The notes under the pieces were generated by a model. The model was not told where the DNA came from. It searched no databases and saw only the letters and a list, made by a program, of their open reading frames with translations. A program made the translations under genes and the position numbers. 64,000 bases of DNA from Microterricola gilva (GTDB lineage: Bacteria > Actinomycetota > Actinomycetes > Actinomycetales > Microbacteriaceae), in NCBI RefSeq assembly GCF_004217495.1, contig NZ_SHLC01000001.1:2418001-2482000 (forward strand), in the 5' to 3' direction. This document shows positions 16,933 through 26,173 of this stretch, piece after piece. Every line of letters begins with the position of its first letter. The stretch's first letter is position 1.

Positions 16933-18090
16933 TCAGTGCTCCTCCGCCAGCTCGTCCGACGGGTGCGGATGCCGCTGCCCCGGCAGGTGCCCGAGCACGG
17001 GTGGCAGGTTCTCCCGTACCCGCATCGGCGCGTGTTCCGTCGGAACGTCGACGGTCGCCGCGGCCTCCTTGAGCGGAACGCCGTGCCAGATCGCCTCATG
17101 GATGTGCTGGTGGGCGTAGCCGACCGGGTGCATGCCGAGCACGATCTTGCCGCGGGTGTGCCCGCGGTCGAGTTCCTCGAACGCCTCCCGCACCTGCTCG
17201 AGCGGGAAGATGTCGGAGACGGGCACGAGTAGGCGGTGCTGCTCGGCCAGCCGGGCGAGCTTGGCGACGATGGCCACTCCCCTGGCATCCGCGCGGAGCT
17301 CGCTCTCGGCCGCCGGCTCGGTCACCCCGTGCTCGCTTGACCCGTACTCGTCCGAGCCGTAGTCGAGCACGCCGTCCCAGTCGACAACGCTGCGGACCCG
17401 CCCGGGCGGAACCCGGAGCGCGCGCGCCGTCTCGAGGTTGTCGCCTCCGAAGGCATCCAGGTAGGCGTCGACGCCGTTCGGCGCCGCCTCCCTGATGCTC
17501 GTGACGATGTCGCCGTCGTGAACGACGGGGATCACGCCGATCTGGCGGAGGAAGTCGATGTTCCGCTCGCTGGCCGTGCCGATGACGGTCGCCCCGCGCA
17601 GGGCGGCCAACTGCGCGGCGATGCAGCCGACTCCGCCAGCCGCCGCGGAGATGACGACGGTGTCACCGGCGGAGATGCCGAGCTCGTTCACCGCCGCCCA
17701 CGCCGTGGTGCCCGTCACGAACAGGCCGCCGGCCACCTCCCAGGGGAGGTGCGGCGGTTTGGGGGTGAGGTTCGTGGCGGGCACGGTCAGGTGGGTGGCG
17801 TGCGAGGCTCGCGATGCGTGCCCGATCACGGCATCGTTGACCTCGCACTGTGTGACGCCGCGACCCGTTGCACGAACGAACCCGGCAAAGTCTGAGCCTT
17901 GGCCTTGGGGGAAGTGCGCCGGCATCCGTTCGGCGAGCAGTCCCTCGCGGAGGCGGGAATCCGCCGGATTGAGCCCGGCGGCGATCACCTCGATGAGAAC
18001 CTCGCCGTCTGCGGGCTCCGGCATCGGGATGTCGACGATCTCGAGAACCTCGGGGCCGCCATAGCGCGAGTATGTAATTGCCTTCGGCAC
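16933..18090 (-). CDS. MDR-family NADP-dependent oxidoreductase (quinone-reductase-like) with C-terminal extension
   Basis: The 385-residue protein belongs to the zinc-independent medium-chain reductases: an N-terminal GroES-like fold (VIAAGLNPADSRLREG) and a Rossmann segment with ISAAAGGVGCIAAQLAALRG (about 149-168). The normal family end (RGHTRGKIVLGMH) is near residue 320, and about 65 more residues rich in His and Pro follow, which is unusual. A good GGAGGTGCACC precedes the ATG. An inverted repeat upstream (18123-18143) may be an operator. Substrate unknown. Confidence 0.85.
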   Translation of the reverse strand: MPKAITYSRYGGPEVLEIVDIPMPEPADGEVLIEVIAAGLNPADSRLREGLLAERMPAHFPQGQGSDFAGFVRATGRGVTQCEVNDAVIGHASRASHATHLTVPATNLTPKPPHLPWEVAGGLFVTGTTAWAAVNELGISAGDTVVISAAAGGVGCIAAQLAALRGATVIGTASERNIDFLRQIGVIPVVHDGDIVTSIREAAPNGVDAYLDAFGGDNLETARALRVPPGRVRSVVDWDGVLDYGSDEYGSSEHGVTEPAAESELRADARGVAIVAKLARLAEQHRLLVPVSDIFPLEQVREAFEELDRGHTRGKIVLGMHPVGYAHQHIHEAIWHGVPLKEAAATVDVPTEHAPMRVRENLPPVLGHLPGQRHPHPSDELAEEH

Positions 18091-18122
18091 GGTGCACCTC
18101 CACCACTGGCTTCAACACTCTT

Positions 18123-18143
18123 AACGCCGACGGAGTTGGCGTT
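18123..18143. promoter_or_regulatory. Candidate operator upstream of the MDR reductase
   Basis: AACGCCGAC and GTTGGCGTT are inverted around a 3-bp centre (8 of 9 positions pair). It lies 33-53 bp upstream of the start codon, a plausible repressor or activator site. No dedicated regulator is adjacent. Confidence 0.4.
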
Positions 18144-18258
18144 GTTCCCTACCCGACATCGAACTCTCTTCGGGCGGTCGCCACAACAGGCAGAACGGTT
18201 CGGCCGTGCCGAAACAGGCGCGAGCAGCCAGTCAGGGCGTCGACGGCCCGTTCTCGCG

Positions 18259-19140
18259 TTACGCGCCCTGGCCGGTCACCGGGCCCGCGCCCCGGCCCCC
18301 GCGCTCGGAAGCGCCGGCCCTGGCCGGCTTGGCGTCGAGGGCGGCCTGGTACAACTCGCGCTTGCCGAGTCCGGTGCCCTCAGACACCACGGCCGCGGCA
18401 TCCTTCAACCGCTCACCGGCCGCGACGAGCGCGAGCACCTCGGCGACGCCGCTCGGCAGATCACTGACCCGCTTCTCTGCACCGGCCACGACGATGCAGA
18501 TCTCGCCCTTGACGCCGGATGCCGCCCACTCGGCGAGTTCGGCCGCGGTACCGCGCTTGACCTCCTCGTAGAACTTCGTCAGCTCCCGGCAGACCACAAT
18601 GCGGCGTTCAGCACCGAACACGGTCGCCATGTCGCCGAGCGATGCGGCCAGACGGTTCGGGGATTCGAAGAACACCATGGTGCGGCGTTCGTCGCGGAGC
18701 TCCGTGAAAGTGCTCACCCGTTCGCCGGACTTGCGCGGGAGGAATCCCTCGAAGGTGAAACGGTCGGTCGGCAGCCCGGACACGGCCAGCGCCGTGAGCA
18801 CCGCGCTCGGGCCAGGCAGCGCGGTCACGGTCACGCCGGCGGCGGCGGCGGTGTCGACGAGGTGGAATCCGGGGTCGGAGACGGTGGGCATTCCGGCGTC
18901 GCTCAGCACGAGCACATCCGTCTCGCGGGCCAGCTCGACCAGCTCGATGGACTTCTCCCGCTCGTTGTGGTCGTGCAGTGCGATCAGGCGGGGCCGGTTC
19001 TCGATGCCCAGCGCGGCGAGGAGGCGTTGGGTGACACGGGTGTCCTCCGCGGCGATCACCGTGGCGGTGCTGAGCGCCTCGACCAGACGCACCGAGGCGT
19101 CCTTGAGGTTGCCGATGGGAGTCGCCGCAAGAATGATCAT
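18259..19140 (-). CDS. rsmI: 16S rRNA (cytidine1402-2'-O)-methyltransferase
   Basis: The 293-residue SAM methyltransferase of the tetrapyrrole-methylase fold modifies C1402 in the ribosomal decoding centre. It has the N-terminal LAATPIGNLKDASVR (4-18), EDTRVTQRLL, LVLSDAGMPTVSDPG and ALPGPSAVLTAL motifs. ATG 19140 follows GGAGGC at a proper distance; an in-frame extension upstream would run into the divergent gene. It is divergent from the mannosyltransferase with only 44 bp between, a conserved actinobacterial arrangement. Confidence 0.95.
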   Translation of the reverse strand: MIILAATPIGNLKDASVRLVEALSTATVIAAEDTRVTQRLLAALGIENRPRLIALHDHNEREKSIELVELARETDVLVLSDAGMPTVSDPGFHLVDTAAAAGVTVTALPGPSAVLTALAVSGLPTDRFTFEGFLPRKSGERVSTFTELRDERRTMVFFESPNRLAASLGDMATVFGAERRIVVCRELTKFYEEVKRGTAAELAEWAASGVKGEICIVVAGAEKRVSDLPSGVAEVLALVAAGERLKDAAAVVSEGTGLGKRELYQAALDAKPARAGASERGGRGAGPVTGQGA

Positions 19141-19184
19141 GCCTCCAGTCTGACCTACTCTCCTCTCTGGCCTAGCATGGGCGA

Positions 19185-20942
19185 ATGGGCATCGGAGGGC
19201 TGCGGCACGCTGGCGGCGACGATGTACCCGGCGAGGTGCCTGCGGCGCCGGAGCCGGGCGATGACTCGGCGACGAGCCCGTCTGTGCTGACCGGGGAGGC
19301 CGCCCAGGACTCGCCGAGCACGGATGCCGACACCGAACAGAGCGCGGACAGCGCCGTCGACGAGCCGCGCGGCAGTCGGCTCGACACATGGTGGGCGCAC
19401 GTCCTGCGCACCCGCAGGCGGCAACGTCTCTGGTACTGGGGCGGGCCGATCGCCGTCACCGTGCTGGCCGCGGTGCTGCGGCTCTGGGACCTCGCACACC
19501 CGCACTCCCTCGTCTTCGACGAGACGTTCTACGTCAAAGACGCGTACACGCTGCTGAACAACGGCTACGAGTCAACGTGGCCGGAGGGAGCAGACGAGAG
19601 CTTCAACTCCGGCGACACCGACGTCTTCACCCGCGAGGGCTCGTTCGTGGTGCACCCGCCGCTCGGCAAGTGGATCATCTCGCTCGGGCTGGCGGCGTTC
19701 GGCGCCGACAACTCCTTCGGCTGGCGCATCGGCACCGTCGTGGTCGGCATCCTCGCCGTCTTCCTGCTCACCATCATCGCCCGCCGGCTGTTCTCCTCGA
19801 CGATCGTCGCCGTCATCGTCGGTTTCCTCTTCGCGGTCGACGGGCACGCGATCGTGATGTCGAGGGTCGCTCTGCTCGACGGCATCCTGATGTTCTTCGC
19901 CCTGCTCGGATTCGGTGCGATCCTGCTCGACCGCAGCTGGCATGAGAAGCGGCTCAACGCGTGGTTGGCCGATCGCAGGCAGCGCGCGGCATCCGGCCAG
20001 CTCGCGGAACCGAGCTGGGGCCCCGCGCTGTGGTGGCGCCCGTGGCTGCTGGCCGCCGGGCTTGCCTTCGGCCTTGCGGCGAGCGTCAAGTGGTCGGGGC
20101 TGTACTTCCTGGCCGCGTTCGGCCTGTACGTCGTCCTCGTCGACGCACTCGCCCGCCGCCGCGCCGGCGTACCGTTCTGGGCCAGTGCCGCCGTGCTGAA
20201 GCAGGGGCCCGTCTCGTTCCTCCTGCTCGTGCCGATCGCACTGGGAACCTTCCTCGCCAGCTGGACGGGCTGGTTCGTCACCGCCGGCGGCTTCTACCGT
20301 AACTGGGCGTCGGAGGCGGGCAACGCGTGGACGGGCGCGATGGCCTGGGTCCCCGAGAGCCTGCAGAGCTTCTGGCACTACCAGCTCGCCGCGTACAACT
20401 ATCACGTCGGCCTCAGCACACCCCACCCGTACCAGGCGAACCCATTGACCTGGCTGTTCATGACCCGGCCGACGAGCATGTACTACGTCGGCTCGACGTT
20501 CGGCGAGAACGGATGCCAGTTCGACGCGTGCAGCTCGGCCATCCTCTCCGTGGCCAACCCCCTGATCTGGTGGTCAGCGACGGCCGCGGTGTTCTATCTC
20601 GTCTACCGGCTCGCACGCTACCGCGAGTGGCAGATCGGCCTGATCCTGATGGGGATGGTCGCCGGTTACCTGCCCTGGCTCATGTACCTGGACCGCACGG
20701 TCTACCAGTTCTACACAATCGCGTTCGAGCCGTACATGCTGCTCGCGCTCGGCGTCGTGATCTCCCTCGTGCTCGGCAAACGCGACGACGTTTGGTGGCG
20801 CAGACAACGCGGCGTGAGCCTGGTCGCCATCTTCCTTGTATTCGTTGTGCTGGTCAGCGCCTTCTTCTACCCGATCTGGACGGGGAAGCAGGTGCCGTTC
20901 TGGTTCTGGAACCTGCACATGTGGTTGCCCGGCTGGATCTGA
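19185..20942 (+). CDS. pmt: Dolichyl-phosphate-mannose (polyprenyl-P-Man) protein O-mannosyltransferase
   Basis: The 585-residue multi-pass enzyme transfers mannose from polyprenyl-phosphate mannose to secreted proteins. It has a long acidic, disordered N-terminal tail (1-65), then about ten membrane segments; the catalytic DE pair is in VFDETFYVKDAY (D112, E113) and GSFVVHPPLGKW is the next family motif. TAGCAT (19173-19178) ends six bases before ATG 19185, so a leaderless message is likely. It is divergent from rsmI. Confidence 0.93.
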   Translation: MGIGGLRHAGGDDVPGEVPAAPEPGDDSATSPSVLTGEAAQDSPSTDADTEQSADSAVDEPRGSRLDTWWAHVLRTRRRQRLWYWGGPIAVTVLAAVLRLWDLAHPHSLVFDETFYVKDAYTLLNNGYESTWPEGADESFNSGDTDVFTREGSFVVHPPLGKWIISLGLAAFGADNSFGWRIGTVVVGILAVFLLTIIARRLFSSTIVAVIVGFLFAVDGHAIVMSRVALLDGILMFFALLGFGAILLDRSWHEKRLNAWLADRRQRAASGQLAEPSWGPALWWRPWLLAAGLAFGLAASVKWSGLYFLAAFGLYVVLVDALARRRAGVPFWASAAVLKQGPVSFLLLVPIALGTFLASWTGWFVTAGGFYRNWASEAGNAWTGAMAWVPESLQSFWHYQLAAYNYHVGLSTPHPYQANPLTWLFMTRPTSMYYVGSTFGENGCQFDACSSAILSVANPLIWWSATAAVFYLVYRLARYREWQIGLILMGMVAGYLPWLMYLDRTVYQFYTIAFEPYMLLALGVVISLVLGKRDDVWWRRQRGVSLVAIFLVFVVLVSAFFYPIWTGKQVPFWFWNLHMWLPGWI

Positions 20943-21168
20943 TCCCCGCGTGTTTCCGGGCCAGAACCGGTCTCATTGCCGGCTCGGAACATACACCCCT
21001 TATATTCCCGCCACGGCATGGAAGAGGCGCGTAATCGAGGGCATTTCTCAGCCAGTTGGCCGTAGGCTTCAGCTATCTGATCGCAATGTCGCCGCATTCT
21101 CTTCGACACCGTGAGCTCCGGGCAACCGCCCACCTCAGACTGGGAAGTCACTCACACGAAGGCTGACG

Positions 21169-22314
21169 ATGAGCGAAACAACCGCTGCACCCGACACCTC
21201 TGCTGGAGCCACGGCATCCGTGACGATCACGAAGCCCTCCGTGCGCATCGTTCGCACGAAGCCGGGCGGTGACCGCAAGAACCCCACGACCGAGTACTCT
21301 GCGCTGCTGCACACCGTGCGCAACCTCGGGCTGCTGCGCCGGACCACCTGGTTCTACTGGATGGTGTTCGGAATCCTGCTCGCCGCGCTCGGCGGCATCG
21401 TCACCGGCTTCGTGCTGCTCGGCGACAGCTGGTTCCAGCTGCTCATGGCCGGCGCGCTCGGCATCGTGCTGACCCAGTTCGCCTTCCTGGCGCACGAGGC
21501 GTCGCACCGCACGGTGTTCGAGTCCGGCAAGGCCAACGACCGCGCGGGCCGGATCCTTGCCAACGCTTTCGTCGGCATCAGCTACTCGTGGTGGATGACG
21601 AAGCACTCCAGGCACCACTCCAACCCGAACGTCGTGGGCAAGGACCCCGACATCGACAACGACTTCATCGTGTTCCAGCCGGACGAGGCCGCCAAGGTCA
21701 ACCGACTGCACGCCGTCGTCACCCGCAAGCAGGGCTGGCTGTTCTTCCCGATGCTCACCCTCGAGGGCCTGAACCTGCACATGCACGGCCTGCGCACGGT
21801 CATGGGCAAGGGCAAGGTCGACAAGCGCGGCCTCGAGATCAGCATGATCGTCACCCGCCTCGCCGCCTACCTTGCGGTGCTCTTCATCTTCCTGCCCGTC
21901 GGAATGGCCTTCGCCTTCCTCGGTGTGCAGCTGGCCGTCTTCGGCGTCTACATGGGCGCATCCTTCGCCCCGAACCACAAGGGCATGCCGATCCTCCCCC
22001 ACGACTCCAAGGTCGACTTCCTGCGCCGCCAGGTGCTCACGAGCCGCAACATCCGCGGCGGCTGGGGCATGCTCACCTTCATGGGCGGCCTCAACTACCA
22101 GATCGAGCACCACCTGTTCCCGAACATGCCGCGCCCGCACCTGCGCAAGGCCCAGGAGCTCGTCAAGGAGTACTGCCAGAACCACTCGATCGCCTACACC
22201 GAGACCGGGCTGTTCCAGAGCTACGGCATCGTCGTGGACTACCTGAACCGGGTGGGGCTGTCGGCCCGCGATCCCTTCGACTGCCCGATGACGCAGCGGT
22301 TCCGCACGCACTAA
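21169..22314 (+). CDS. Membrane fatty-acid desaturase
   Basis: The 381-residue di-iron desaturase has three histidine boxes: HEASH (109-113), HSRHH (146-150) and NYQIEHH ending at 314-315. Hydrophobic pairs lie at about 62-105 and 225-265. It resembles actinobacterial acyl-lipid/acyl-CoA desaturases (DesA3-like) that introduce a double bond using ferredoxin or an oxidoreductase. GAAGG lies seven bases before the ATG. A strong Rho-independent terminator follows. The 226 bp upstream (20943-21168) hold no gene that I can support. Confidence 0.92.
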   Translation: MSETTAAPDTSAGATASVTITKPSVRIVRTKPGGDRKNPTTEYSALLHTVRNLGLLRRTTWFYWMVFGILLAALGGIVTGFVLLGDSWFQLLMAGALGIVLTQFAFLAHEASHRTVFESGKANDRAGRILANAFVGISYSWWMTKHSRHHSNPNVVGKDPDIDNDFIVFQPDEAAKVNRLHAVVTRKQGWLFFPMLTLEGLNLHMHGLRTVMGKGKVDKRGLEISMIVTRLAAYLAVLFIFLPVGMAFAFLGVQLAVFGVYMGASFAPNHKGMPILPHDSKVDFLRRQVLTSRNIRGGWGMLTFMGGLNYQIEHHLFPNMPRPHLRKAQELVKEYCQNHSIAYTETGLFQSYGIVVDYLNRVGLSARDPFDCPMTQRFRTH

Positions 22315-22335
22315 CGCAAGGACATAGCGAGCGAG

Positions 22336-22367
22336 AAAGGACGGGATCCTCGATCCCGTCCTTTTTT
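22336..22367 (+). terminator. Rho-independent terminator after the desaturase
   Basis: Thirteen-base arms (AAAGGACGGGATC and its complement) with a 3-base loop are followed by a run of T. It is the clearest intrinsic terminator in the window. Confidence 0.93.
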
Positions 22368-22434
22368 GCTGCCGAGATCCTTGTTTCGCGCCGCGGATGC
22401 CGGGGCGGCAGCGACGGCCCGTTAGGCTCGATAG

Positions 22435-23451
22435 GTGAAGTGGTTGCCCGGCGTTGCTCTCGCGGGTGCCGCGGCCCTCGTGGCGTGGGCGATCCACGCG
22501 CTCATTCCGGCGATACCGCTGCTCACGGCCGCCGTGGCGATCGGCATCATCGTCGGGCAGATCCCCGCCGCCCGCGGCGCGCTGAACGGGATCCTCGCGC
22601 CGGGGCTCTCCGTTGCCTCCAAGCAGTTCATGCGCCTCGGCATCGTGCTCCTCGGGCTGAAACTCAGCCTGGTCGACATCCTCGGCCTCGGCTGGCTGTC
22701 GATCGTCATGATCGTCGCGATCGTGCTGCTCACCTTCGTCGGCACGATCGGCCTCGGCCGCGCGTTCGGCCTGCCCGGTCACCAGCCACTGCTCATCGCG
22801 ACCGGGTTCTCGATCTGCGGCGCCTCGGCGATCGGCGCGATGAGCGGTGTCGTCAAGGCCAAGGACGAGGAGACGGCGACGCCCATCGCCCTCGTCACGT
22901 TGTGCGGAACGCTCGCCATCGCCGTGCTGCCGCTGCTCTGGCATCCGCTCGGCCTCAGCAACGAGCAGTTCGGCCAGTGGGTCGGAGCGAGCGTGCACGA
23001 TGTCGGTCAGGTCGTCGCGACAGCGCAGATCGCTGGGCCGGCCGCCCTCGCCGTCGCGATCGTCGTCAAGCTCACCCGTGTGCTCATGCTGGCACCGGTT
23101 GTCGCCGTCGCCGCCGGCGTCGAACGCCGCAGACACGGCGCGGCCGTGGAGCTCGCCACCCGCACCGGCGCGGCAGCACCGGACGCCGCCGCCCGCCCGC
23201 CGATCGTGCCGCTGTTCGTGGCCGGGTTCCTCGCCGCCGTGCTCGTGCGCACCCTGTTCCCCGTGCCGGAGAGCGTGCTCGAGGTCGCCGACTGGCTGCA
23301 GACGGCGCTGCTCGCGATGGCGCTGTTCGGGCTCGGCTCCGCGGTGCGCCTCGGCGAACTCGTGCGCACCGGCTGGCGTGCCCTCCTCGTCGGTCTGCTC
23401 AGCTGGACACTGATCGCCTCCCTCGCCTACGGCGCGGTGCAACTGCCCTGA
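22435..23451 (+). CDS. YeiH/UPF0324 family putative sulfate exporter
   Basis: The 338-residue protein has about ten membrane segments and the family motifs ATGFSICGASAIGA (about 123-136) and ASVHDVGQVVA. Members of this family are often annotated as sulfate or organic-acid exporters and sit with sulfur genes; the function is weakly established. GTG 22435 is six bases after TAGGCT (22423-22428), indicating a leaderless message. It opens the sulfur region, upstream of sirB and the sir operon. Confidence 0.85.
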   Translation: MKWLPGVALAGAAALVAWAIHALIPAIPLLTAAVAIGIIVGQIPAARGALNGILAPGLSVASKQFMRLGIVLLGLKLSLVDILGLGWLSIVMIVAIVLLTFVGTIGLGRAFGLPGHQPLLIATGFSICGASAIGAMSGVVKAKDEETATPIALVTLCGTLAIAVLPLLWHPLGLSNEQFGQWVGASVHDVGQVVATAQIAGPAALAVAIVVKLTRVLMLAPVVAVAAGVERRRHGAAVELATRTGAAAPDAAARPPIVPLFVAGFLAAVLVRTLFPVPESVLEVADWLQTALLAMALFGLGSAVRLGELVRTGWRALLVGLLSWTLIASLAYGAVQLP

Positions 23452-23583
23452 CCACCGGTCGGGGAGCATCCCCGACCGCGGCCTGCGACGGCACTCACTC
23501 GGCGGTGCCGTTCGGAGTGCCGTCATTCGGAGTGCCGTCATTCTGGGTAACAGGGTTCTGCCGCGCGACTCCCTGGGCCGACG

Positions 23584-24300
23584 ATGGGTCACATGGCCAG
23601 CTCTCGCCCCGCCCTCGTCGGCATCTCGCACGGCACGTCGTCCCCGGACGGCCGTGCCGCTGTCGCCGCCCTGATGCACAGGGTGGCCGCCGCACACCCC
23701 GAGCTGACCGTCGCCCGTGGCTTCGTCGACGTGGAGCGCCCGAATCCCCGCGAGACGTTGGCGGCGCTGCCCGATCGGCGCCGGGCCGTCGTTGTGCCGC
23801 TTCTGCTCTCGGCCGGCTACCACGTGCATGTCGACCTCAGCCGGGCGGTTGCGGCGGAAACCGAGCGGCCGGTGACGCTCGCCGCGGCTCTCGGCCCCGA
23901 CGACCGGCTCGTGGCGCTACTGCGACACCGCCTGGATCAGGCCGGCCTCCTGGACGACGACGTGCTCATCCTCGCCGCGGCCGGGTCCAGCGATCACCGT
24001 GCCGTCGCCGACTGCCGGGTCATCGCCGAACGCCTCGCCGCGGCATCAGGCCGGGAGGTCATCATCGGATTCCTCTCCGCCGTCGAGCCGAGGCTCGCGG
24101 ATGCCGTCGGCGCCGCTCGTGCCGCCGAGCCGGGTCGGCGCATCGTCGTGAGCAGTTATCTGCTGGCACCGGGCTACTTCCACTCGCTCGCAGAACAGGC
24201 GGGCGCGGATGTCGTGACCGCGCCGCTGCTGACCGCCGCTGAGCCGGCTCCGGAGCTCCTCGTCGAGGTCGTTGCCAGCCGATATCGCGAAGCAGTGTAG
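23584..24300 (+). CDS. Sirohydrochlorin chelatase-like protein (CbiX/SirB family)
   Basis: The 238-residue protein has two CbiX-like halves, with metal-ligand candidates H16 (GISHGTSS) and H80 (LSAGYHVHVDL), and a second-half YLLAPGYFHSLAEQAG. Family members insert Fe2+ (or Co2+) into sirohydrochlorin; placed 163 bp before sulfite reductase, a siroheme role is the natural reading. ATG 23584 and ATG 23593 are both possible. Upstream, 23510-23545 holds a short direct repeat (TTCGGAGTGCCGTCA twice). The siroheme methyltransferase genes are not in the window. Confidence 0.85.
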   Translation: MGHMASSRPALVGISHGTSSPDGRAAVAALMHRVAAAHPELTVARGFVDVERPNPRETLAALPDRRRAVVVPLLLSAGYHVHVDLSRAVAAETERPVTLAAALGPDDRLVALLRHRLDQAGLLDDDVLILAAAGSSDHRAVADCRVIAERLAAASGREVIIGFLSAVEPRLADAVGAARAAEPGRRIVVSSYLLAPGYFHSLAEQAGADVVTAPLLTAAEPAPELLVEVVASRYREAV

Positions 24301-24463
24301 GCGCACGGCTCACCCCGACGCAGCACTGTTACGCCCCGCTGCACTCCGTGACAGGTCGTGACCGCGCCCCCTCGCGCGCAGTACGCGCGTCAGTGAGCCT
24401 TGCTCAATCGCAGCGGCGCATTCGCACCCCGCCCGCGCCGCGTCGATCGAGGAGGAGAGCATC

Positions 24464-26173
24464 GTGTCGTTGAATCTGGCTGAAACCGCGGAGGCGGCCC
24501 GGCCCGCTCGCCCTGCGTCGCGCCCCAACGGACAGTGGAAGATCGACGGCACCGCTCCGCTCAACGGCAACGAGGAGTGGAAGCAGCAGGACAACGGCCT
24601 GAACGTGCGGGAGCGGATCGAGCAGGTCTACTCCAAGAACGGTTTCGCCTCCATCGATGGCACCGATCTGCACGGCCGATTCCGGTGGTGGGGCCTGTAC
24701 ACGCAGCGCAAGCCGGGAATCGACGGCGGCAAGACCGCAACACTCGAGCCGCACGAGCTCGAGGACGAGTACTTCATGCTCCGGGTGCGCATCGACGGCG
24801 GCCAGCTGACCACCGGCCAGCTGCGCGTCATCGGCGAGATCTCCCAGGAGTTCGGCCGGGACACCGCCGACCTCACCGATCGGCAGAACATCCAGCTGCA
24901 CTGGGTGCGGGTCGAGGACGTGCCCGAGATCTGGCGCCGCCTCGAGGCCGTCGGCCTCGGCACCACTGAGGCCTGCGGCGACGTGCCGCGCGTCGTGCTC
25001 GGCTCCCCCGTCGCCGGCATCGCCCTCGATGAGCTCATCGACCCCACCGAGACGATCGCTGAGATCACGGCGAAGTACATCGGCGTGCCCGAGCTGGCCA
25101 ACCTGCCCCGCAAGTTCAAGACCGCCCTGACCGGGCACCCGAGCCAGGACGTCGTGCACGAGATCAACGACGTCGGCTTCGTCGCCGTCGATCATCCAGA
25201 GCTCGGCATCGGCTACGACCTCTGGGTCGGTGGCGGCCTCTCGGTCAGCCCTCGCCTCGGCGAACGACTCGGCGTCTTCGTGCGCCCAGACAAGGTCGCA
25301 GACGTGTGGCTCGGTGTCGTCTCGATCTTCCGCGACTATGGCTATCGCAGACTCCGCAACAAGGCCAGGCTCAAGTTCCTGCTCGCCGACTGGGGGCCGG
25401 AAAAGTTCCGACAGGTCCTCGAGGACGAGTACCTGCACGAGGCGCTGCCCGACGGGCCGCCCGCTCCCACACCGACCCGCCAGGGTGATCACGTGGGGGT
25501 GCACAAGCAGAAGGACGGACGCTTCTACATCGGCGTGACCCCCTTCGTCGGGCGCGTTTCAGGGACCGTACTCACCGCGCTCGCCGACCTCCTCGAGAAG
25601 CACGGCTCGACCCGGCTGCGCACGACGCCGCACCAGAAGATCGTGCTGCTCGACATCAGCGAGGAGAACGTCGAACCGCTGATCACGGCGCTCGACGCGC
25701 TGGGACTGGAAGCCAGGCCGAGCCTGTTCCGTCGCTCAACCATCGCCTGCACCGGCATCGAGTTCTGCAAACTCGCCATCGTCGAGACCAAGCAGACCGC
25801 CACCGATGCCGTGCTCGAGCTCGAGAAGCGCCTCGCCGGGATCGAGGTTCCCCACCCGATCAGCCTGCACGTGAACGGATGCCCGAACTCCTGCGCCCGG
25901 ATCCAGACCGCCGACATCGGCCTGAAGGGCCAGCTTCTCCCCGACGGCGCGGGCGGTCAGGTGCCCGGGTTCCAGGTGCACCTCGGTGGCGGACTCGCCT
26001 CGGTCGGCCGTGACGAAGCCGGCCTCGGCCGGACCGTCAGGGGTCTCAAGGTCACCGCCGACGACCTCGCCGACTACGTCGAGCGTCTCGTCAGGCGATT
26101 CCTCGCCGAGCGCGGCGACACCGAGACATTCGCACACTGGGCACACCGCGCAGACGAGGAGGCACTCCAATGA
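24464..26173 (+). CDS. sir: Ferredoxin-dependent sulfite reductase
   Basis: The 569-residue siroheme/4Fe-4S enzyme reduces sulfite to sulfide with six electrons. The cluster cysteines are C429 and C435 (IACTGIEFCK) and C473 and C477 (NGCPNSCAR). Two ferredoxin-like half domains occur near 80-150 and 345-410. A GTG start follows GAGGAGGAG. Nitrite reductase (NirA) has the same architecture; the cysHDN context argues for sulfite. First gene of a long operon; cysH begins four bases before its stop. Confidence 0.94.
   Translation: MSLNLAETAEAARPARPASRPNGQWKIDGTAPLNGNEEWKQQDNGLNVRERIEQVYSKNGFASIDGTDLHGRFRWWGLYTQRKPGIDGGKTATLEPHELEDEYFMLRVRIDGGQLTTGQLRVIGEISQEFGRDTADLTDRQNIQLHWVRVEDVPEIWRRLEAVGLGTTEACGDVPRVVLGSPVAGIALDELIDPTETIAEITAKYIGVPELANLPRKFKTALTGHPSQDVVHEINDVGFVAVDHPELGIGYDLWVGGGLSVSPRLGERLGVFVRPDKVADVWLGVVSIFRDYGYRRLRNKARLKFLLADWGPEKFRQVLEDEYLHEALPDGPPAPTPTRQGDHVGVHKQKDGRFYIGVTPFVGRVSGTVLTALADLLEKHGSTRLRTTPHQKIVLLDISEENVEPLITALDALGLEARPSLFRRSTIACTGIEFCKLAIVETKQTATDAVLELEKRLAGIEVPHPISLHVNGCPNSCARIQTADIGLKGQLLPDGAGGQVPGFQVHLGGGLASVGRDEAGLGRTVRGLKVTADDLADYVERLVRRFLAERGDTETFAHWAHRADEEALQ

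Noticed and set aside
20943-21168. Small gene between mannosyltransferase and desaturase
   Set aside because: Frames are short with no start context; I see nothing but a probable desaturase promoter region.
21148-23829. A very long minus-strand open frame antisense to the desaturase, exporter and sirB genes
   Set aside because: The composition (Glu/Asp/His/Arg/Gly-rich, no domain) is that of an antisense frame in high-G+C DNA; the + strand genes have clear motifs.
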